Below are positions 1 through 18,400 of a DNA stretch of 64,000 nt, one piece after another (position 1 is the first letter of the stretch; the number at the start of each line of letters is the position of its first letter). Position numbers and translations under genes: made by a program. The stretch covers positions 1,178,001 through 1,242,000 of the forward strand of contig NW_024041150.1 in NCBI RefSeq assembly GCF_014851395.1, written 5' to 3'. The DNA comes from Micropterus salmoides (Eukaryota; Chordata; Actinopteri; Centrarchiformes; Centrarchidae). The notes beneath the pieces are model-generated. The model saw only the letters and a list, made by a program, of their open reading frames with translations, was not told the DNA's origin and made no database searches.

Positions 1-584
1 TTCTGCCTTTACCGTTGCCTATATGTAAAATAACTATACATATATGTGAAACTATGCAAGATAGGAAATGTCTGATAAATTAGATGGAGGTTTACAGATA
101 TTTTACCTTCACATATTAAGTGATTAAATAAATAATAGGCAGCAGGTTCATTATACCTCACACATTATCTTTATTCCTATGGTATATACCAGTGGATTCT
201 TATTTTTATATTTTTAAAGTCATTAAAACAGTCTAAATTTAAATTTTAGACTCTCTTAAAATACTCTATATTGACTCTAACTGTTGTTTCTTGCCATATC
301 TGATGTCCCAAACAACTGGTATAAAATGAGGAATATCCCTGGCTGTTGCCTCTGTCTGTCAATTCAATTCAAAATAGCTTTATTGGCATGAATGTGTAAC
401 AACAATATTGCCAAAGCATCATACAAACTACACAAGAACAATCAACCCCATACATTTCACTAAACAAGTAATTAAAGCGTAAAATAAAGTGTATGTGTTT
501 GTGTTTTAAAAAAAAGAAAAATAATATAAATGAATAAAACAGTAAGTGTGTGGTGTGTGTCCAAAAAATATGTCTCTCTTTCAG
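1..584 (+). other. rbm45 intron 1 (3' part)
   Basis: AT-rich DNA ending in a polypyrimidine tract and acceptor (tctctctttcag, ending 584). No RRM1-like coding segment is visible in any frame, so the first exon must lie further left. Bases 360-430 resemble a dispersed teleost repeat tail (tttattggcatgaa, then attgccaaagcat). Confidence 0.7.
360..430. repeat. dispersed teleost repeat tail
   Basis: The segments caattcaaaatagctttatt, ggcatgaatgtgtaac and aatattgccaaagcat resemble a tail found many times in ray-finned fish genomes. I recognise the sequence but cannot assign the family. Confidence 0.35.
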
Positions 585-5030
<4,446 letters not shown>

Positions 5031-6600
5031 GACCGCGTGAAAGAAATGACCGGTAAGTTCCAGGTTTTCTCCTGCAGGGAACACCAGTATGAATAACTGG
5101 ACAATTGGATGCCCAAGTATTTTGGTAACAAAGTAATAGTGTAAGTGTATTCTGGGTGAGGCCTGTTACATGGCTTGTGCCTGCGACACACTCACGCATA
5201 CATTTCTCATATATTCTTGCTGAGGACATTTCTTAATGCTACCCCAGCGTGTGTTGCAGTTATCATATGCTTCAGGTAGACGTGCAGAACAAACAGACAA
5301 TACAGTACAGATGTTCTTTACAAACATCAATCAGCCAATCAAAGTCTTAATTTAGCATACGAAATGTGGTGCAAATGGTGGAAAGTTATGTGCTGTATCA
5401 GTGCAAACACAGAAACACGCTCAGTGGCAGTTTGAGGAGACCTCACAGTAACTGTATGATGATGGAAATGTAGTCTACAGTCTATAACTGAAAACAAAAC
5501 GTAATTTAACCTGAGATGCAGTCACTACAACTGCATCATACAACGTAGTACTGTGATGTCACATGTATAACATCAGGTATTCCTAATTATAACTTAATAC
5601 TCTCTGGCTGAACTTGCAGATTCATTGCCCTCTGTGACACAAGCCTTTAAAAAATGACAAAGAAAGCTTGTTAGCAGGGCTTTCCCCTAGTCTACCACCA
5701 TGCTGCCTCCGTTACATGGTGTTAGATTATATTATGATGCAGTTTCTGTACATAAAATACAGTAAAAAAATCAAGTTTTACCTCCCAGTGAAAATTCTTT
5801 GTAGACTGTGTGTCAGAGCTTCCGTCTTGACAAGCCCACCAGCAGTCTTCTTACACACCTGTGCGCACCTGTCAAACTGTTATTGGCCGTTCGTACGGGA
5901 AGCAGTTCTTTGACAAGATGTCAACAAGTTTCTGATGACAGTTGTTTCTCTTCCTGTGAATAACACTGCAGCTTCTTGTTCCCTGTAGGCGACTCTTGTC
6001 ATGACACAATGACACCTGACCTGACAGACCGACCGACCGACATCGAGACCTTCACCCGACCTCTGACACGACCTTTGACACCTGTCTGACCTTACTTTTG
6101 GGTCAGTGACCTTGCTGTGACTCACTGATATACCAAGTACACAGAAGCATCCACTACTAAAATGGAATCATATGCATTCTGTGAACAGAAGCAACAACGC
6201 CAGTTTGTGTAGTTTGTGGTGAGTGTCGTGCTTTTTACGCAGACTACTGAATTCATTTTAAGTTTAAAAGTTTTGTAGTTCAGGAGGTTGGCAGTATTTT
6301 CTTCTTGAAGAACTGTGGGCAGGAGGCTGCACTCTGTTGAGGAGCTAAAAAACAAGATTTGTAAAGCTGGATCTAGACAGTTTTGTTTTTCACACCTGGT
6401 CCTTCCTTTTTTTTCTCTTATGGTATGACCTGTAATCTCATTTCCAGCTTAGTGCAAATGTGTTTACCAGATTCACTGTGAACTGTTGTTTCAGTAAAAA
6501 TAAAGATCAGGTGAACACACATTCAGTTTGTCTTGTCTCTTTTGTAGCTGCAGGTGAATAACTGGACAGTTATGTTTTAATAAAAAATTTCGTTATGTGA
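5031..6600 (+). other. rbm45: rbm45 3' UTR with an intron after the stop codon
   Basis: The last coding exon continues 22 bases past the stop to a good donor (gtaagt at 5053). A matching acceptor (ccctgtag, ending 5988) opens a final non-coding exon at 5989. Candidate AATAAA signals lie at 6499-6504 and 6579-6584. The stop codon is only about 22 bases upstream of the exon junction, inside the roughly 50-base limit, so nonsense-mediated decay would not be expected. The exon structure is inferred from splice signals only. Confidence 0.6.
6579..6584 (+). promoter_or_regulatory. candidate poly(A) signal of rbm45
   Basis: AATAAA in an AT-rich setting about 590 bases into the presumed last exon. 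A second AATAAA at 6499-6504 is followed by a TG/T-rich stretch and is equally plausible, so both may be used. Confidence 0.5.
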
Positions 6601-6604
6601 AATG

Positions 6605-8549
6605 TAAAAAACTGTCTGTCTGTCCTGGATGACAGCTTAAAGTTCATCTTTGAATCTTTTTTTTTGTTGTCTGAAAATGTGCCAGATCTCTTGTTGTATT
6701 TCTTTCATGTGATTGTTTTGCTAAATAGATGTTATTCTTCAGAATAGTGGTGGAATAAAAAGAAAGTATGCTAAATGGAATCAATGGGACAATGTGTATG
6801 CAGAGGGAAATGTAAATTATGTAGATTTTATGGGACACATACCAAGTCTTTGTCAAATCACTGCCAGCTGCCTATTAAATTACTAATTTTCTGAATATGG
6901 ATGACAGCTGCTCAACAAGCCTCCCCCCGGTAGGTATGAGTGTGTGACAGTTGTAAATGTGGTAGGCTGACATTTTTATGAAGCTATATTAGTTTTTCAG
7001 GTTTAATCAAGACGATACTTCACTTACATGTAAATCTGGGCCACTTCAACGATGTGTGTGTATTAGTGATAGACTGATTAATCGGCCGATGCCTGCTCTC
7101 AGAAGGCCAAAAACACAAGATGTCTGAAGACAAATTTGCAGGCACTCTTTTCAGTGTGACTGCTGTGGAATGATCATAGCGATGGTTTTGAGCCCTAAAT
7201 GTCCTCAGTCACCACCGTCTTTTGGAAATGTTAACACTTCTCATAAATGACAGCCGGCCTAATGAAAGACCATTACCGGCTAGCTTTAAATATATATGGT
7301 AATACTGTAGAGAATAATGCAGTTGAATGACGTCACTTCTGACAAACTATCTCGCTCTCCCTTAAACACCAGTCACGTTCTACAATGTACTTTTTTATTT
7401 CATTAATTAATTAAAAGCCCACATAAAACAACGTTACTGGCTAAGATAATATGTATGTTAGATTGTTTTCTGTATGGAATAATAGAAATATACATGGCAT
7501 ATCAGTTATCGGCCACTCTGCTCTGTAAATATCGGTCAACCACTAATCTGTTTACTTTGATTACCCTCATGATGCGCCAGCCATGTAATCATTTTAGGCA
7601 GAATGCCATGATTAAGAACCCTAAAAGCATTTTGATCTGAAGAAATGCAGTTTATATTCAACATCAATGGCATTGCTTTCAGGCCACAGACCTTCAGGGA
7701 CCCCAAAATCTTTAGGTTCACTGTCTCAGTTGGCAATTTGATTATGTGCAAAAAAATTTTTCTAATTAACAATATCACCTGGGTCCTGCATTATTACTTA
7801 ATCGTTTGGCCCTGGCATATAGAAGGGCCTTTATGCTTAACCTGGTGCAAACCCTGAAATGATGCCGTGTCTCAAACTACCTTAAACTGCCGTACAGGCA
7901 ACCTGGGTCCAGTATATTATTTGGTTTGTGGGGTCTCTGCAAAATTATCTGCAGTCTATAGTGTGCCTTGATGCTGCTGCTCTCTACTTGATGGGAACTT
8001 GGAGGTAACAGGAGTCCCCATACAGGTTGAATTAGCCGTAATGGGAAAAAGAAATTACTTCAGTTCCCAAAAACTGCATGTACACATTTCTACAAACAGG
8101 TGGGTATCGCAAAAATATGGCAAACGTGTCAGTAAACAGTTATTATTGACCATCTGGAGTTGTTTATTAGTTTATTCATTCTCTTCTAGCTGTTTTAAGT
8201 CTCTACTAAGTCCTGAGGTAATTATTTCGCTTTAGCTGTGAATAAATCCAGTATGTTCACGAGCAAGTCTCCCAACTGTCTGTCCATTTGGTGCTGAGCA
8301 GATAGTCAGTGGGTTTTTAGAGCTTGTTCTCTGACACTGACCGCTGCAGCCAAAAACACATCAGTGTGAACCAAAACAGCTGAACAATGAGCTGAAACTG
8401 ACTATAAAGCAGAAGGAAGCGGCTTTTCTGTAGGCTCATCACTACAAGCGACCCGCTTTCACGTCATTTAATACATCACTATAAAAATGTTGATAATAGC
8501 AGCTTTAATTCATAACGTAGGACTTAACATTCAAGAAGAGACACACACT
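6605..8549. other. intergenic region between convergent rbm45 and zc3h15
   Basis: Apart from the MITE at 7068-7548, no coding exon, RNA gene or recognisable repeat is seen. The region separates two gene 3' ends. Confidence 0.6.
7068..7548. mobile_element. hAT-like MITE between rbm45 and zc3h15
   Basis: The left end TAGTGATAGACTGAT and the reverse complement of the right end (TAGTGGTTGACCGAT) form an imperfect 15-bp terminal inverted repeat. Inside are paired 'atcggccgat' and 'tatcggccac' motifs typical of a repeat I recognise from fish genomes. It is about 480 bp with no coding capacity. No clean 8-bp target duplication is visible, so the ends may be a few bases off. Confidence 0.55.
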
Positions 8550-8559
8550 GGATGTACAG

Positions 8560-9438
8560 TAATCTTTTATTTCTTCAGGAGGCGACTCGAGAACATTATT
8601 TACAATACTGGGCTGATACCATTTGGTTTCCCTGCTGGAGCTTCATTGTAGCACTAATCAGGTCTCAGAAACATGGCTGACATTTTAGAAGCTTGGTCTG
8701 GACTTTTCCTTCAAAAGGTTGCATGACAGATTTCCATAACACAAGAAGGGAAAGAATCTTCAGTAGAAGGAAAGTGCAACCTCAAACTAGAGCTTTTATT
8801 TTGGTATGAGAGCAGGTGAGGCTCTGAACAGATTCAGTTTCTTACAACAGAATCACCCTGTTCATGGCCCACATTGTTCAGCTCTTTCAAACATCTGTCA
8901 ATGATGTTATTGGATTTATTGAAGTGTTATCCCACTGTACAATCAGTATAGTGCTTTCATTTTTAAGCCCTTACATCGTCTCACTCAGAAAATTATTATA
9001 TTCAATATTTAACTGATTATCGAGAAGCAACCAAAGCCCAATTTATTAAAAGTAATTTCAGTTTCAACGTTAGCCAGCGAGTTTGCCGAGCAACAAAAGT
9101 GCACAACAAATTCTCCTCCTACAAGAAACATTCACGTGAAGTTGGCCCTGGTAAACCCTAACTGGCCCTTGCTGTGAAAATTTGGACACCCAATGGACAA
9201 AAGGGCCAAGGACATGGTAACCTGTGAGAGGGGTGATACAAAAAACAGAGGGGGGCAGAGACAGGAAGTGATGTCATGATATAATCAGGCTTTATTACTG
9301 GAGTCTCTGAATTTTAAAATCATTCAAACATCTGGTCTCTTTGTTGTTTAGCTCCATGCATCCATCAGTCCATCCGTTAGTCATTTAGTCCGTCCTAACT
9401 TCCACCTCACGCTCCCTCCCTCTCACGCGCTCCCTTTC
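8560..9438 (-). other. zc3h15: zc3h15 3' UTR
   Basis: Non-coding sequence after the stop codon (9441-9439). Minus-strand AATAAA signals lie at 9296-9291 (about 145 bases after the stop) and 8581-8576 (about 860 bases after), allowing a short and a long 3' UTR. No other exon is seen. The extent is inferred. Confidence 0.55.
9291..9296 (-). promoter_or_regulatory. candidate proximal poly(A) signal of zc3h15
   Basis: AATAAA on the minus strand 143 bases after the stop codon. The distal alternative is at 8581-8576. Confidence 0.45.
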
Positions 9439-12400
9439 TCAGTCGTCCAGCGCCAGTGTGTTCAGTTCCTCGTCGAGCTCCTCTAGATCTTCTCCTGTGA
9501 AAAGGTTCTCGTCCACCGGTACCTCCTCTTCTTCCTCCTCCCCTCCTCCGTCCTCCTCCCCGTCTCCCTCTGCTCCCGAAAGCCCGTTGGCCTCAGCGCC
9601 ACCACAGGCTTCGTTCATCTGCTCCCCTGTAGATGTGAAGAGAAAGGAAGCGGGGATTGTTTGTGTATCAAAAGTATTGATCATTTTCATCTGTATTGGC
9701 TTGTTACAGATTGTGGTGAAGCCAACAAACTGACCAGCACTGACATGGCAACTAGGCAGAAATCACTTTTATAATCAGCAAGTTTTTCCTACCGTTGTCC
9801 ATTTCTGTCCGCTGAGTCTTTTTCCTAGAGGTGAAACGGTCTGTGGATGCTACCGTAATGCCCGAGTGGTCAACCTCTTGTGGAACAAAGCGGGATAAGT
9901 CTATGTCCTGGACGTCTGTGCTGTTACTGATCTGAAAGAAAATATAAAGGTTTAGACAGGAGAAGGGATGTCATGATACCAGAAATGTATTAGTCGATAC
10001 AGATACCAGTAAAATTCCACGATGCAGGATAAGCGGGTGAGGATGAATGGATTGATTTCCTTTATAAACTCACTGGTGTGAAATGTTGAAGGGTGGGCAC
10101 CATCTATATTGGCAGTGGTTTGAGATTTTTATATTGAAAAACAAAAAAGTTATTGATGATTAAAATGGACTGTATTGCACTTTAAAATCTTGTACAGTTG
10201 GTCTGTGTGTTGTGGATTTGGGAGAATAAAAAGATTCTTTCATGTTGGTTCTAGCTGAAAAAACCCCACTCAATTAAATTAACAGCAGATTTATTTGCTT
10301 GAGATTTATTACAACAGTGTGACTTTTGTTCTATTTGAAACAACATAAAATCTGACTGTTCACATGTCCTGAAAGTGTGTTGGTCATATAAAGCGACAAG
10401 GAGTCATTTTGCCCTCAGTGCAGCGTTCAGGGTTAATTCTGGATGCTGACTAAGAGTGAGTCTTTTATACTAAGTACTTTGTATAAATAAGGTAACAGAT
10501 TTGTAATTAGCTGTATCAGGATATCTGCAATATTCAGAGACAAATTGAAAGCTTCTTAAGAGAATTTCTGAATAAATACTTCAAAGTTGGCACCAAAAAC
10601 AGATTTTCACAAAACAAAATGCTTGCACATTTTAGTACCAGAGGACAAAACAATTAATGAAATTAATTAAGGGACCATAAGCGATGTTGTGTTTAATTAA
10701 GTTTAGATTAATTAAAGGAATTAATGAAAAATGTTTTATTGTTGCATTTAACTTGTGCACTTTATTTACAGCCTTGAATCTACTAAGGAGCACACAAGTG
10801 TACAACAGGTGCAGATAATTAACAGGCAAATCACTTGCTGTGTAAAAAGGCAGGCAGCTGCAATTCAGCAGGAATTAGACCATTTAAATACAAAAAATGC
10901 CACAATGTCTGCAGCAAACACTTTGCATCACCTGTAAGAAATATGAAATATAATTGCTTACGGATGAGGCAATACAGTGTAGGGAAAAAATACGTCCGGT
11001 CTCATATTTAAGGTGTGGAAACTGTAGGGATTACTTGTCGTCCGCGCCTTGGTTTTAGTTTGACTTCACTTTGTGCAGTTTGGGCTCTAGTTGTGATTCT
11101 ATTTTAACCAGTTATTGGACATTAAAGCAGTAAGAGATATATTATCTGTAGGATACACGTTTTATGGTCTACGTCTCTCCTACACTGTTCAACAGAGCAG
11201 CAGCTCATGGTGTGAGGATATTTCTTTCCTCCTCCCGGATGGAGGGGTTCATTTGCATAATTTCAACAAATCTTAGCACTACAGAAACACACTTGATGCC
11301 TTTGTTCCCTGTGTTAAAATATTTAAATACTTGAAGCTTAATTAAAATATTTAAAGCTTTAGAATATTTCAGAAAAATATCCGACAATACCGACCTCACA
11401 GCATGACCAAAAAGACTGAAACACAGAGAGCCAGTATCACAACACTGTTACACTGCAGATATTTTGTACAAACAATGCAAACTATATGAGACATCAAACA
11501 ACGTTGAGTGCAGTTATTGTGCTGGGACACCTCACTTCAAGTGTTGAGGACCATAGAGCACAAATAAATATGAAGTCATACAAAGCCAAATTAAATAACC
11601 ACTGACCGTAGGAGGTTTTCATCTGCTCAGGAGGCAGAGAGCAGAGTCTCACACATTCTGTGAAACATTTGTAAAGTGTTGATAATTTCACAATTACCTC
11701 TTCCTCATCATCTTCCCCGTCTTCGCTGGCATATCTAGTGTCACTGGCTTCAGCATCGTCATCGTCGACCAACTCTGGATGGAACTCAAACACCTCGCGG
11801 CCGCTTACCTGCAGATGCATGAGATTTAATTAAATCCTGGAAATACTGTCTGCTGTAGCATCACTGTCGGTAAAACGAGACAAGATAAAGACTCAAAGTG
11901 ACCACAGAAATTTAAGTCGGAGCCACACTTACCACAAGCGATTTTCCAGCCTTAAAGTCAGCCTTCTTCTTCTCCATCTCCTCCCTCGCTTTGTCCACCT
12001 GTTAATGAAGAGCATTTTTTTAAGTGTATCCACATAGAATTACTAAGTCTTCTGATTTAATCATAGAATAAAAACTCATCACAATGTCCTTAATCATCAG
12101 AAGACCTAATTTCCGCAGGTAAATGTAAGTCAAGTCCATTTTATTTATAGAGCCCAATATCACAAATCCCAATTTGCCTCAGGGGCCTTAAAATTAAACA
12201 TTTCTGGTGACAAACTGATGTTAATAAAATGATTAAATATGTCCCAACCTTCTCCTGCCTTTTCCTCTTCTTCCAAGCCAGGAAAGTCTCCAGGGTGATT
12301 CGAGTCACATCAGCACCAAGAGCGGCACGCTGCAGGGGAAGACACAGACATCAGGGTGCGGACAGTAGAGAGAGCTTCATAACATCGGCCATGGACAGTA

Positions 12401-15400
12401 TTTAGAGAGCATTTGACATCGGACCCTGTGTGATAGCCATGTTGGAGTTCCTAAGCTTTTGGGCGGCAATATCTAAACGCAAGCAGTTACAGTTCGTTAC
12501 ATCCAATTTGGCTTTCTGAGATTTATATCTGTGTTATAAAATAGTTTTACTGTGCTTTATTGGACTATACTCTGTGTGAAGTTGCAATACAAATAAAGCT
12601 CATTCCCTTTATTACTAGTACTAATCAAACATATAATTAGTAAACGAAAAATTATTCGGAGAGATCACAACCCTGACTAATGTTAGCCAACAAGGATGGT
12701 AGCTAACCACCACTGTCTTGTTAACACTTCTGACATTTCCACTAGAAGCTACCTGTAGTGTGCATTTGTTTAAACTTTCTTCTTCTTATTAATTTGATTT
12801 AATAATTCAGCACCAACATCAGCAATTTCTCCTTTTCATTTGTGCACACCCAATTCAACACGTGACCGCCAGGATGGCGGCAACCTTGCTTGTTGAGATA
12901 CAGGAAGCAGTACAAAGCCTATGTTATGGAACAAAGATGGTCTGCACATTAATAATGTGATGAAGCATCCTCACATTCATTCCTCTCAGCTCATCTCTTC
13001 TAAGCCGCCTTTGCTGCTCTTATAAACCCCAAGCATCCAAAAATATCAGAGTTGGATTGTAGTAACTGTTTTCCCTTGTGACTTTGCATCACTCCATCCA
13101 TCCTTACCTCATTTTCTATCAGTTCCTCCAGCGAAATCTCCTCCTCTTTCTCCTCCTTTTTCTTGTCTTTTTTAAGTACAAAGCCGGGTGGCAGGGCGTG
13201 CCGGTACATACATTCTCCACCGCCCCCAGGACACACCCAGAACCAGCCGTACTTATTATTCTCTATGGCGTCCAGGAAGTACTTACACACCTGCAGACGA
13301 CACAACAGAGTAGATAATGTTACACAGAGGGGAACCGGGAAACATACAGCATCTTAGCATCTATTATTACCTTACTGAATATTAACTTCCACTGACTGTC
13401 AAGTGGGTCCACATGTTTGGGGGACAAACTGAATTCATCACCAACATTAATTCCTTGTGTTTTTTGTTTTATTGCCCCCAGCAATAAGAGGAATACATCA
13501 GGGATCAAAGATGTATGTAATGATTGATCAAAGCTAAAACCTCCACTGCTGCCCAAACCTTCCGGTTTAAACCGTCCCTGGAAACCCTTGTAGATTTTTC
13601 ACCCTTGGATTTGGTTCTCTCTTCTTCTTCATCCCTTTCATCATCCCCATACTTCTGTCTGATCTCCTTTACATGACTTAATTTCTCCACATGCAGATTG
13701 CAACACTGGAAAACCAATTTGGGCTCCTTTTGGGCAGTTTACATACAAAGTCAATGCAAAGACACGTAGACACGTATATTTTCAACTCAAGCGAAGAAGT
13801 CGCATGACGTTGAGCCGCGATAGCCTATCAGTGTTGAGATTGTCTGTATGTGACTGAGGCTTCAGAGCGATGTGTGGAGAGGGCCGGGCAGAGCGGGGGA
13901 TTAAAAATCTGCTGGCCGGCTGAGAGCTGCTAAACTTGGGGGAGAGGAGCAGGGAGCAACGCTGCAAACATTGGACAAATAATCACCCGTAGTCAGTCGG
14001 ATTTGGCTCTGACAACTACGCCGTTTACTCGCGGGAGGAGCTCGGAGTAAACTGCTTTTATTAAATTATCTTTTTACTTTAGTTTTTGGGATTACAACAT
14101 TGATTTATCTTCCATGAAGCTTCTCAGCAGCTTCCGTGCACATCCGGTTCCAGTGTGGTTGATAGCATCGTTAGCTCAGTTGGACTACGACTTCATATTT
14201 ATATAAAAAACGGACAAAACTGGACATTACTTGGAGAAAAGAAAGCGAGGAGGTTGAACTACCTGGTCAGTTCAGAAAACATGTGTCTGTAACTTTATTC
14301 CAGCTATCGTTGTACTTTACTGTGACCCATAGCCCTGATCGATCCGAACTCCATTCAGAAAACAAACATTTTAGAAGTTGTTGTCCTGCTGTCTTGCTGA
14401 CAGACCTGACAAAGCATGAATTCATATGTTTAAGAAATCTGCATTATGTTGTAGTTATTTTGGCATCAGTTTAACCCGTTTATTGCTTTTTAATCACAGC
14501 AAAATGTTTACTTTGGGTTCATACAGTTGTAGTAATGGCAAGTTGTGTTTATTCACGTTAAAATCGCCTTCTCGCGTTGTGTGTGTGAACACTTGCAGCG
14601 AATGTACTCAAGCGAGGAAAGCGTCGCGAGGTGAGAATTCCTTACAATTTTTGGAAACAACTGTTCATTTATCATCAATTATCAAATGGACCATTTAATG
14701 GGCCATTTGATTTCCCTGTCTTCAGTCATTGTTCATTATTCATCATCAGAACAGACTTACAATTTGTGTTTTGGCCTTTTTCTTCTCGGCCTCTCCGTGT
14801 TTTTTGTTGACCACCTCCTCCAGCTTCTTCTCATCCCAGTTATCCATAGTGTCTAAACAGAACACAACAGGCCCGATGTTCAATAATACAACAAGTACTC
14901 AAGAGTTTTACAAAAAAAGAAACAATGAGAAAGGGAATGCACAACAGTATCTGATTTTCTGGTGATTAAAAATGAGCTCTTTTCTGTAATGCTGAAAAAA
15001 ATCACTTCAAGTTTAAATAAAACAAAGAAGAAATCTTACAATTCACGTAATTCTAATATTGAATGCCAAGCAATTGCAAGTTTTTAATCAGATGGCCTAC
15101 ATATTAAGTTGTTGTAACTTTTTAAAATTTGGAAAGATTATATCAAACATAATTTTTATTAAGAAAAAATTATGATGTAGAAATTCTGAGGTCGCTCAGC
15201 GTCATACAGTAATATAACACATTACGGCCTCTTCAGATGGGAAGCAATTGAAGAGCCTGGTAATTCATTTTCAATGAGAGGCGAGCAGGTAGGAAGGGAA
15301 GCGCGGGCAATCTTATAGGCAGAGTGACAAGTGGGCGCAATACTGTCAGTTTCACGGTATTGCACATGTCCGCTGCCAGAGTTAAATTCCTTAAAAGTTT

Positions 15401-18400
15401 TTCTACGCGATGCACAGTGTGTTTTAGAGATTCCTCAATTATATAACCGTTTCCTTGACAGTTATCAGGACATAAACAGGCAATGACCTTTGCTGCTTTC
15501 CCCTATTCAATAAAAATAAATTTAACAACTTACACAGCTGGAGGACCACCCTTCGACGCCGATCTATAGTTAAACTCGCAGAGAACTAGATAGTATACTC
15601 AACTAAATTCTAAAAATCATAAGTGACGTAATTTGAAATTTAGCAGTTATACCTTTTAGTTACAGACTCTTTCATCATTTCTAGAAGATATTTTAATTAT
15701 TTCTACAGCCTATGAAACGAGACAGTCGGAGAAATAAGCGAGTCAGAAGTAATTTCACATGGCATGTTCTAAAAAGAGAAACGTAGACGGCGAAAAGAGC
15801 TTTTAATGAAGAATGGACAGACTCTTACACGTTCATTCTTCCCACAAGCTCAATTAATGGTGATTACTGAAAGCAACAATGAAGCACCACAAACGTTACA
15901 AGACAAAGTACGGAGCATCTTTTGAGCAAACGTACCCACTCAAATCCAAACTGAGCGCATAGAAAATAAACAATGTAAGAGCCAATATGATCAATCTGTA
16001 CTGTAATACCACCCAAAGCCTATAATACATCCTGGTTACCTGCACTATACACTGACCTTTCTCCAGGTCTTCGTCTCTTTCATCCACGTAGACACTTCTC
16101 TTCTCACATTTCCTCTCCATTGACAAATCGTGGCTGAACTTGCACTTGTCACCTTTGGTACACTGACCCTGCTTAAAGAATGCACACAGCACTGACTTTG
16201 GGTCAACACCTGCAGAAAAGAGAGGAGAGTGAACAATTGATTATCTTTTCCAGTACATTGTTCAAATGTAATGGAGGCACACAAGAACACCGGCATTAAT
16301 TAAATGATGAACAACTAAAATCGAAGATTAGCAAGAGGAAAGTTACAATTCATTCATCTTCGGTCACTTTGTTTACCTTTGCTGACTTTCTGGGCAGCGA
16401 CTACGGGTTTAAAAAGCTCATTGAGTTCTTCCAACTCTTTCTTCTTGTCAGTCTTCTTGCCGGTCTTATCTGCCTCAGCCTACACAAACAGAGAAGGTAG
16501 ATATATTCAAAGATGATCTGATCCAATGAAATTAGCTCACAAAGATTTAAACCAGTGGTAAGTTGTTGCATTTGTTGTACATATGACATAGAAATTATTT
16601 GGTAGAAGGAGAAAATCAATAAAGTGAGAAACAGCAAACCAGAGAGACAAGAGTGTTTGATTTGAGGACCAAATCAAAGACAGTCAGCGATATAAAAGGA
16701 TGGAGAAAAACAACAAAACAAGAAATGCCTCCTAACCTGTCTGGCACTTTGTTGTCCATGTTTGACTTGCTGAGTGACGTTCTTGATGAACTTTTGCTGC
16801 TTGGCCCCTTTCTTGTTCTTCAAGCCAAATGTCTTGTCCTAGAAGGAACAAAAATACAAATCGCTGGTTCCATAATTGACTTCCAATAAACATCCCCTGA
16901 ACAGGCAGTTCCAATTTAACAAGAACGAGTTCCTGCACTTGTTTTCCTTAATTACAAAATCAACAAAATACAAATGATAAGGAGGAAAGCCACTTAAAGC
17001 AGCACAGAGCTGAAAGGTCCCTGTACACTGTGTGGTTGTGGAAAGTTTTGAAAGGGAAATCTTTGACTGGTAAAATGGTGATTCTACATTGCATTGTTTA
17101 ACATGTCCACCAACATCTGATTTAGAGCTCTAGTGACCAAATACTAACAGTGTTAAATAACAACATGACAGGGCTATACACATCTACCCTTTCAACTGGT
17201 AGTTGAGCTGGAGTGGTAAGACTAAAGACAATAAGGAGAAGATAAGCAAGGGTTGAGTTTGTCTAGCTGGCATTTAGCTACAAAGGGTCTTCTTAGAGAA
17301 ACAAGGCTGTTTAAAATTGAGGAATGTGGCTGGCATTATGTAACAATGTCTTAAAGTATTAGGGCTGGGCGATATGGCCAAAAATGTTATCACGAAATTA
17401 AATATCATTCCATATTGATAATAATTATCACGATAAATGTCAAAGTATTATTTCTTTCAAGTTTAGAGCCTGATTTTTGCTCCTGAGTGAAAGTTGAAGA
17501 AAACAGATGGTTAATTGTGGTTTTAATCTTTTCTTCATGGTCAGAACAAACACTTGATGCCAAACAGTGGATTCACTTCACAAATCTGAGGCAACATGAT
17601 GAAATCCTTTTTCAACAAATATAGATGTAATGAAGATGTAAATATATAGTTTTACTCTAAAAAAAAAAGGGCTCAGTAATTCAAAATAGCTGGGTATTTT
17701 GGACATATTACTCAAAACACTAGTGTGTTTTAGGGACTGCATTAAGTCACAGATTAAAATGTCGTTGTCACTCACGACTTCCTGGACAACAATGAAGGTC
17801 TATGGCAAAGAGGAATAAGCTATATCAGGCTTTGAATACACAAACAATACTTTTAATAGCATAAAGTCATTGTTCTTGGACTTTTGGTGGGATTTGTAAG
17901 CAATAAATCTTATTTTGGATGGTACACGAAATGCCATCACACAAGTGGGCTTACTAAGTTCTTCTAACCTGTTGTAAAGTCAAAACAGTCAATGCAGATA
18001 AAACATGACAATTTCTGAATTAATAAATCATAGGGGGAAAAAAACTAACTCCAGTGCAATCTGTGTTAACTAATGTACATCAGCAAAAGGCGGCTAACGC
18101 TAACAAGCCGGTGTGGTTACGTTGACAGAAAGATGATTAGCCGAATCAACAGCTGCTTTCAGGGCACGACATCGGCATTAACAGAAACATATTTGACAAC
18201 ACACACATTAAGTTTAATAATGACCAGCTTCTGACCGGTTTTAGCTCGGATCGAAACAGGCTAAAATCGGGTCCCTCGTCTCTCCTGTGGGGCCGAACAG
18301 GCCCGTGGCACCGCGCTTCGACGCCCTCTCATGTAAGTTATAACCAAGACATTCATGTGATACGCTACAAATACATTGTGTTATGTCTCATAATTTAAGC

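Noticed and set aside
9458..9733. Ser/Pro-rich plus-strand frame
   Set aside because: Shadow of the last coding exon of zc3h15 (the Gly/Glu-rich tail) on the other strand.
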